Source: Algorimicrobium sediminis
Lineage (GTDB): Bacteria; Bacteroidota; Bacteroidia; Flavobacteriales; Flavobacteriaceae
Length of the DNA stretch: 64,000 nt
Reading direction: 5' to 3'
Assembly: GCF_042684585.1 (NCBI RefSeq)
Contig: NZ_JBHULS010000007.1
Span: 46,925 to 110,924, forward strand
Of this stretch, positions 61,289 through 64,000 are shown piece after piece. Position 1 is the stretch's first letter; every line of letters begins with the position of its first letter. The notes under the pieces are model-generated. The model saw nothing but the letters and a program-made list of their open reading frames with translations. It searched no databases and was not told where the DNA came from. A program made the position numbers and the translations under genes.

Positions 61289-63226
61289 TTAAAATTGCTT
61301 TAAGGTTTTTTCTATTTCGCTATTTAACAGGGTTTTAAAGTCTTCTATGGTAATCATACCCAAATCTTCCCCACCATGCTGGCGAACAGAAATTTTATTT
61401 TCTTGTTCTTCATTCTCTCCAACAATAATCATATATGGGATTTTTTTCATTTCGGCTTTCCGAATTTTCTTACCCATCGTTTCATTTCTGTTGTCGATTA
61501 GGGCGCGAATTTCGTTATTTTCTAGCACATTTAAAACTTTTTGAGCGTATTTTTCATATTTTTCACTAATAGACAGCACAATAACCTGATCCGGTACTAA
61601 CCATAACGGGAAATTTCCTGCTGTATGCTCCAGTAAAATAGCAACAAAACGCTCCATACTGCCAAACGGTGCGCGATGAATCATAACGGGTCTGTGCAGT
61701 TCGTTGTCGCTACCTTTATAAGTAAGATCAAAACGCTCGGGTAGATTGTAATCTACTTGTATGGTTCCAAGTTGCCATTGTCTGCCTAGGGCATCTTTTA
61801 CCATAAAATCTAGTTTTGGGCCATAAAATGCGGCTTCACCTGTTTCAACAACATAATTTAAATTTTTGTCTTTGGCAGCGTTAAGTATGGCAGCTTCGGC
61901 CTTTTCCCAGTTTTCGTTACTACCAATATATTTTTCTGGTTTTTCTGGGTCTCTTAAAGATACCTGTGCTGTAAAGTTTTCAAACCCTAACGAGCCAAAT
62001 ACGTATAAAACCAAATCAATGACATCCTTAAATTCTTTATCTAATTGATCTGGCATACAAAATATGTGTGCATCATCTTGAGTAAAGCCTCTAACACGTG
62101 TTAGTCCGTGTAGCTCTCCACTTTGTTCGTATCTGTATACCGTGCCAAACTCGGCAAAGCGCTTTGGTAAATCTTTGTAGGACCACTGGTTGCTATTGTA
62201 TACTTCGCAGTGGTGTGGGCAGTTCATGGGTTTTAATAAAAATTCCTCGTCTTCTTTAGGTGTTAAAATAGGTTGAAAACTGTCCTCTCCATATTTGGCG
62301 TAATGGCCAGAGGTTTCATAAAGTTCTTTTTGCCCTATATGGGGTGTAATAACCATTTCATAACCTGCTTTTTTCTGTGCCTGTTTCAGGAAGTTTTCAA
62401 GACGTTCACGCAGAGCAGCCCCCTTTGGAAGCCACAATGGTAACCCTTGTCCTACTTTTTTCGAAAATGTAAACAGTTCTAACTCTTTGCCTAATTTTCG
62501 GTGATCACGCTTTTTAGCTTCTTCAAGAAGTTGTAAATATTCTGTTAGTTCTTTTTGCTTCGGAAAAGAAATACCATACACACGTGTTAACTGCTTGTTA
62601 TTTTCATCACCTTTCCAATAGGCACCGGCTACACTTAGTATTTTAACTGCTTTTACAATTCCTGTATTTGGAATATGGCCACCACGGCATAAATCGGTAA
62701 AGGTATCGTGGTCGCAAAAGGTAATGGTGCCATCTTCTAAATTACCAATTAAATCTAGTTTGTATTTGTTAGAATCGCGGTAATAGGCTAGCGCTTCTAG
62801 TTTTGACACTTCACGCATGGTAAATTCGTGCTTTCCGCGCGCAATTTCCAACATTTTATCTTCAATACGCTTAAAATCTTTATCCGATATGGTTTCGTCT
62901 CCTAGATCTATGTCGTAATAAAACCCATTTTCTATTGCTGGCCCAACCCACAATTTTGCATTTGGATACAGTATTTCTATAGCTTGTGCCAAAATATGAG
63001 CAGAGGAGTGCCAAAACGCTTTTTTACCTTCTGGGTCATTCCAGGTGTATAATACAAGACTACCATTTGTGGTTAAAGCGGTTTTGGTTTCAACAATGGT
63101 GTCGTTAAATTTTGCTGAAATAACGTTTCTTGCTAATCCTTGACTAATGCTTTTTGCAATATCCATTGGGGTAGTGCCGGGTGCAACCGACTTTATACTG
63201 CCATCTGGTAAGGTAATCTCTATCAT
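61289..63226 (-). CDS. thrS: Threonine--tRNA ligase
   Basis: The 645-residue class II synthetase has an N-terminal TGS domain (about 1-62) and the editing domain with HSSAHILAQAIE and CDHDTFTDLCRGGH. The catalytic core has zinc ligands in MNCPHHCEVY, ELHGLTRVRGFTQDDAHIF and IHRAPFGSMERF. A C-terminal anticodon-binding domain follows. It is the first gene of the thrS-infC-rpmI-rplT run. No T-box applies in this phylum, and no regulatory leader was seen upstream. Confidence 0.97.
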   Translation of the reverse strand: MIEITLPDGSIKSVAPGTTPMDIAKSISQGLARNVISAKFNDTIVETKTALTTNGSLVLYTWNDPEGKKAFWHSSAHILAQAIEILYPNAKLWVGPAIENGFYYDIDLGDETISDKDFKRIEDKMLEIARGKHEFTMREVSKLEALAYYRDSNKYKLDLIGNLEDGTITFCDHDTFTDLCRGGHIPNTGIVKAVKILSVAGAYWKGDENNKQLTRVYGISFPKQKELTEYLQLLEEAKKRDHRKLGKELELFTFSKKVGQGLPLWLPKGAALRERLENFLKQAQKKAGYEMVITPHIGQKELYETSGHYAKYGEDSFQPILTPKEDEEFLLKPMNCPHHCEVYNSNQWSYKDLPKRFAEFGTVYRYEQSGELHGLTRVRGFTQDDAHIFCMPDQLDKEFKDVIDLVLYVFGSLGFENFTAQVSLRDPEKPEKYIGSNENWEKAEAAILNAAKDKNLNYVVETGEAAFYGPKLDFMVKDALGRQWQLGTIQVDYNLPERFDLTYKGSDNELHRPVMIHRAPFGSMERFVAILLEHTAGNFPLWLVPDQVIVLSISEKYEKYAQKVLNVLENNEIRALIDNRNETMGKKIRKAEMKKIPYMIIVGENEEQENKISVRQHGGEDLGMITIEDFKTLLNSEIEKTLKQF

Positions 63227-63640
63227 TATATATGGTGTAAATTTTGAAGCGCAAATATAAAGGGATAAATATTTACATACAATATATATAGGTCTATTAA
63301 TTTGTAAAAGATGTAATTCGTTTTATGTTTAAAGTCACAATATGGTGTTTGGTTTTTAGTTTTGTTGAAATTGGACAATGCTTTTTTAGTTATATTAAAA
63401 TTGCAATAGGTGTTTTTATGTAAATGAAAGCTGCCGGTTACATCTAAAAGTGAAAAATTTTAATTATATTTATAAGCTGTTTTTACCTCAAATTAAAAGT
63501 AGACGCTTTTTAGACGGTGTTAGAGGGGATTTTCTTTAAGCAACCCCACGAAATGAACAGCGGGTAATGCGATAAACACGACGCTAACGGTCTGTAATTC
63601 AAAACGCTTGAATATTGTGGTAAAAAATTATTGAAAAAGC
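63227..63640. other. Intergenic region between thrS and the tandem promoters
   Basis: About 410 bases without a convincing reading frame or RNA gene on either strand. The right part leads into the promoter array at 63641; the left part should hold the thrS promoter, but no clear TAnnTTTG element was found on the minus strand. Confidence 0.5.
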
Positions 63641-63672
63641 TTTGTAGGAAGCAAAAAAAGGTTTCATATTTG
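63641..63672 (+). promoter_or_regulatory. Tandem promoter 1 of a probable rRNA operon
   Basis: TTTG at 63641 and CATATTTG at 63665-63672 are separated by 20 bp. The -7 element differs from TAnnTTTG at its first base. The sequence around it (AAGCTTTG...TTTGCAGCCGCTAA) is repeated at promoter 2. Confidence 0.65.
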
Positions 63673-63678
63673 CAGCCG

Positions 63679-63708
63679 CTAACGCAGGGTATAGAAATGA
63701 TGCGTTAG
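63679..63708 (+). promoter_or_regulatory. Hairpin at the 5' end of transcript 1
   Basis: CTAACGCA at 63679-63686 is the exact complement of TGCGTTAG at 63701-63708, with a 14-base loop. It begins about where transcription from promoter 1 should start. Confidence 0.5.
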
Positions 63709-63781
63709 GATCTTTGACAAGCGGGTTATTAGAAGTTGAAAACGGTTTAAAAAACATTTTCAAAAAAAAGTAACAAAAAGC

Positions 63782-63811
63782 TTTGCAGGAATAAAAAAGG
63801 TTGTATGTTTG
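63782..63811 (+). promoter_or_regulatory. Tandem promoter 2 of a probable rRNA operon
   Basis: TTTG at 63782 and TATGTTTG at 63804-63811 are separated by 18 bp, with the shared TTTGCAGCCGCTAA context. Confidence 0.65.
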
Positions 63812-63817
63812 CAGCCG

Positions 63818-63839
63818 CTAAAAACGGCAGTGTTTTTAG
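63818..63839 (+). promoter_or_regulatory. Hairpin at the 5' end of transcript 2
   Basis: CTAAAAAC at 63818-63825 pairs with GTTTTTAG at 63832-63839 around loop GGCAGT. It sits at the same distance from its promoter as the hairpin at 63679, with different paired bases. Confidence 0.5.
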
Positions 63840-63906
63840 AGACGATCATGACAGTTTTGTTATTTAAATTTAGGAGTAAAAAAAGTTATTTTTTTTTAAA
63901 ATTAAA

Positions 63907-63939
63907 TTTGGTGGGTAAGAAATAAAGTTATTATATTTG
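63907..63939 (+). promoter_or_regulatory. Tandem promoter 3 of a probable rRNA operon
   Basis: TTTG at 63907-63910 and TATATTTG at 63932-63939 are separated by 21 bp, a perfect consensus. The 16 bases at 63931-63946 are identical to the tRNA-Lys promoter. A palindrome CGCTTAAGCG follows near the start site. The downstream gene lies beyond the window. Confidence 0.7.
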
Positions 63940-64000
63940 CACCCGCTTAAGCGACAAGCTGGAAACGGTTTTTGTTGCGCGAGTAACAAGAAAGAAGATA

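Noticed and set aside
1..64000. CRISPR arrays, insertion sequences, prophage or defence genes
   Set aside because: No regularly spaced repeats, transposase or integrase motifs, or phage genes were found on reading both strands.

Overview
The window reads as chromosomal DNA of a marine-type Flavobacteriaceae (phylum Bacteroidota). The evidence is AT-rich sequence, promoters of the Bacteroidota type (-7 element TAnnTTTG) in front of many genes, a zeaxanthin-type carotenoid cluster, and several family-typical gene runs (pyrE-SRPBCC, rsfS-ftsH-LUD-cdsA-psd, stacked parvulin PPIases with MoxR, thrS-infC-rpmI-rplT). I see no insertion sequence, prophage, CRISPR array or plasmid gene. Most of the window is ordinary core genome.

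Layout. 1-1119: SulP anion transporter, cut by the left edge. 1218-6470: secreted M14 carboxypeptidase, then a tight three-gene cassette of RLAN/RimK-like ATP-grasp ligase, GCS2-like ligase and N-formylglutamate amidohydrolase-like enzyme. 6476-13862: NUDIX, pyrE, SRPBCC, birA, rsfS, ftsH, an orphan LUD protein, and a phospholipid run (cdsA, psd, acyl-CoA-binding protein). 14173-24841: PafA-like phosphatase, MlaE/MlaF, DUF389, manC, SprT-like protein, a 47-residue unlisted protein, DEAD helicase, VF530 protein, DUF481, a small membrane protein and pabA/trpG. 25128-29626: a minus-strand run SRPBCC-relA/spoT-fur-purA. 29783-34960: three periplasmic PPIases plus MoxR. 35197-38137: aconitase and a TlpA thioredoxin. 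38126-43073: crtY, crtZ, crtB, crtI and a B12-binding MerR regulator. 43160-43370: tRNA-Leu and tRNA-Lys. 43499-54901: aroK, PRTase, S4 protein, FKBP-like lipoprotein, outer-membrane barrel, split transketolase, tgt, lptF/G-like, DMT transporter, accA, dnaB. 55031-59739: AI-2E family protein, a secreted protein of doubtful 'asparagine synthetase' family, and a two-component pair. 59998-63226: rplT, rpmI, infC, thrS. 63227-64000: no gene, but three tandem strong promoters pointing out of the window, probably towards an rRNA operon.

Most worthwhile leads. (1) The ATP-grasp/GCS2/amidohydrolase cassette probably makes an undescribed amide- or peptide-linked small molecule. (2) The carotenoid cluster is preceded by a regulator with the W-x9-EH and ExHxxG residues of CarH-type B12 photoreceptors, and a near-identical 21-bp sequence lies in both the regulator's own promoter and the crtI promoter. 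(3) infC appears to start with AUA. (4) The rrn-like promoter array encodes transcripts whose 5' ends fold into position-matched hairpins of different sequence. (5) A promoter-plus-terminator unit with no ORF near 59804-59922 may be a small RNA. (6) The tRNA-guanine transglycosylase lacks the zinc cysteines.

All functional names rest on reading motifs and family resemblance by eye. No database search was run.
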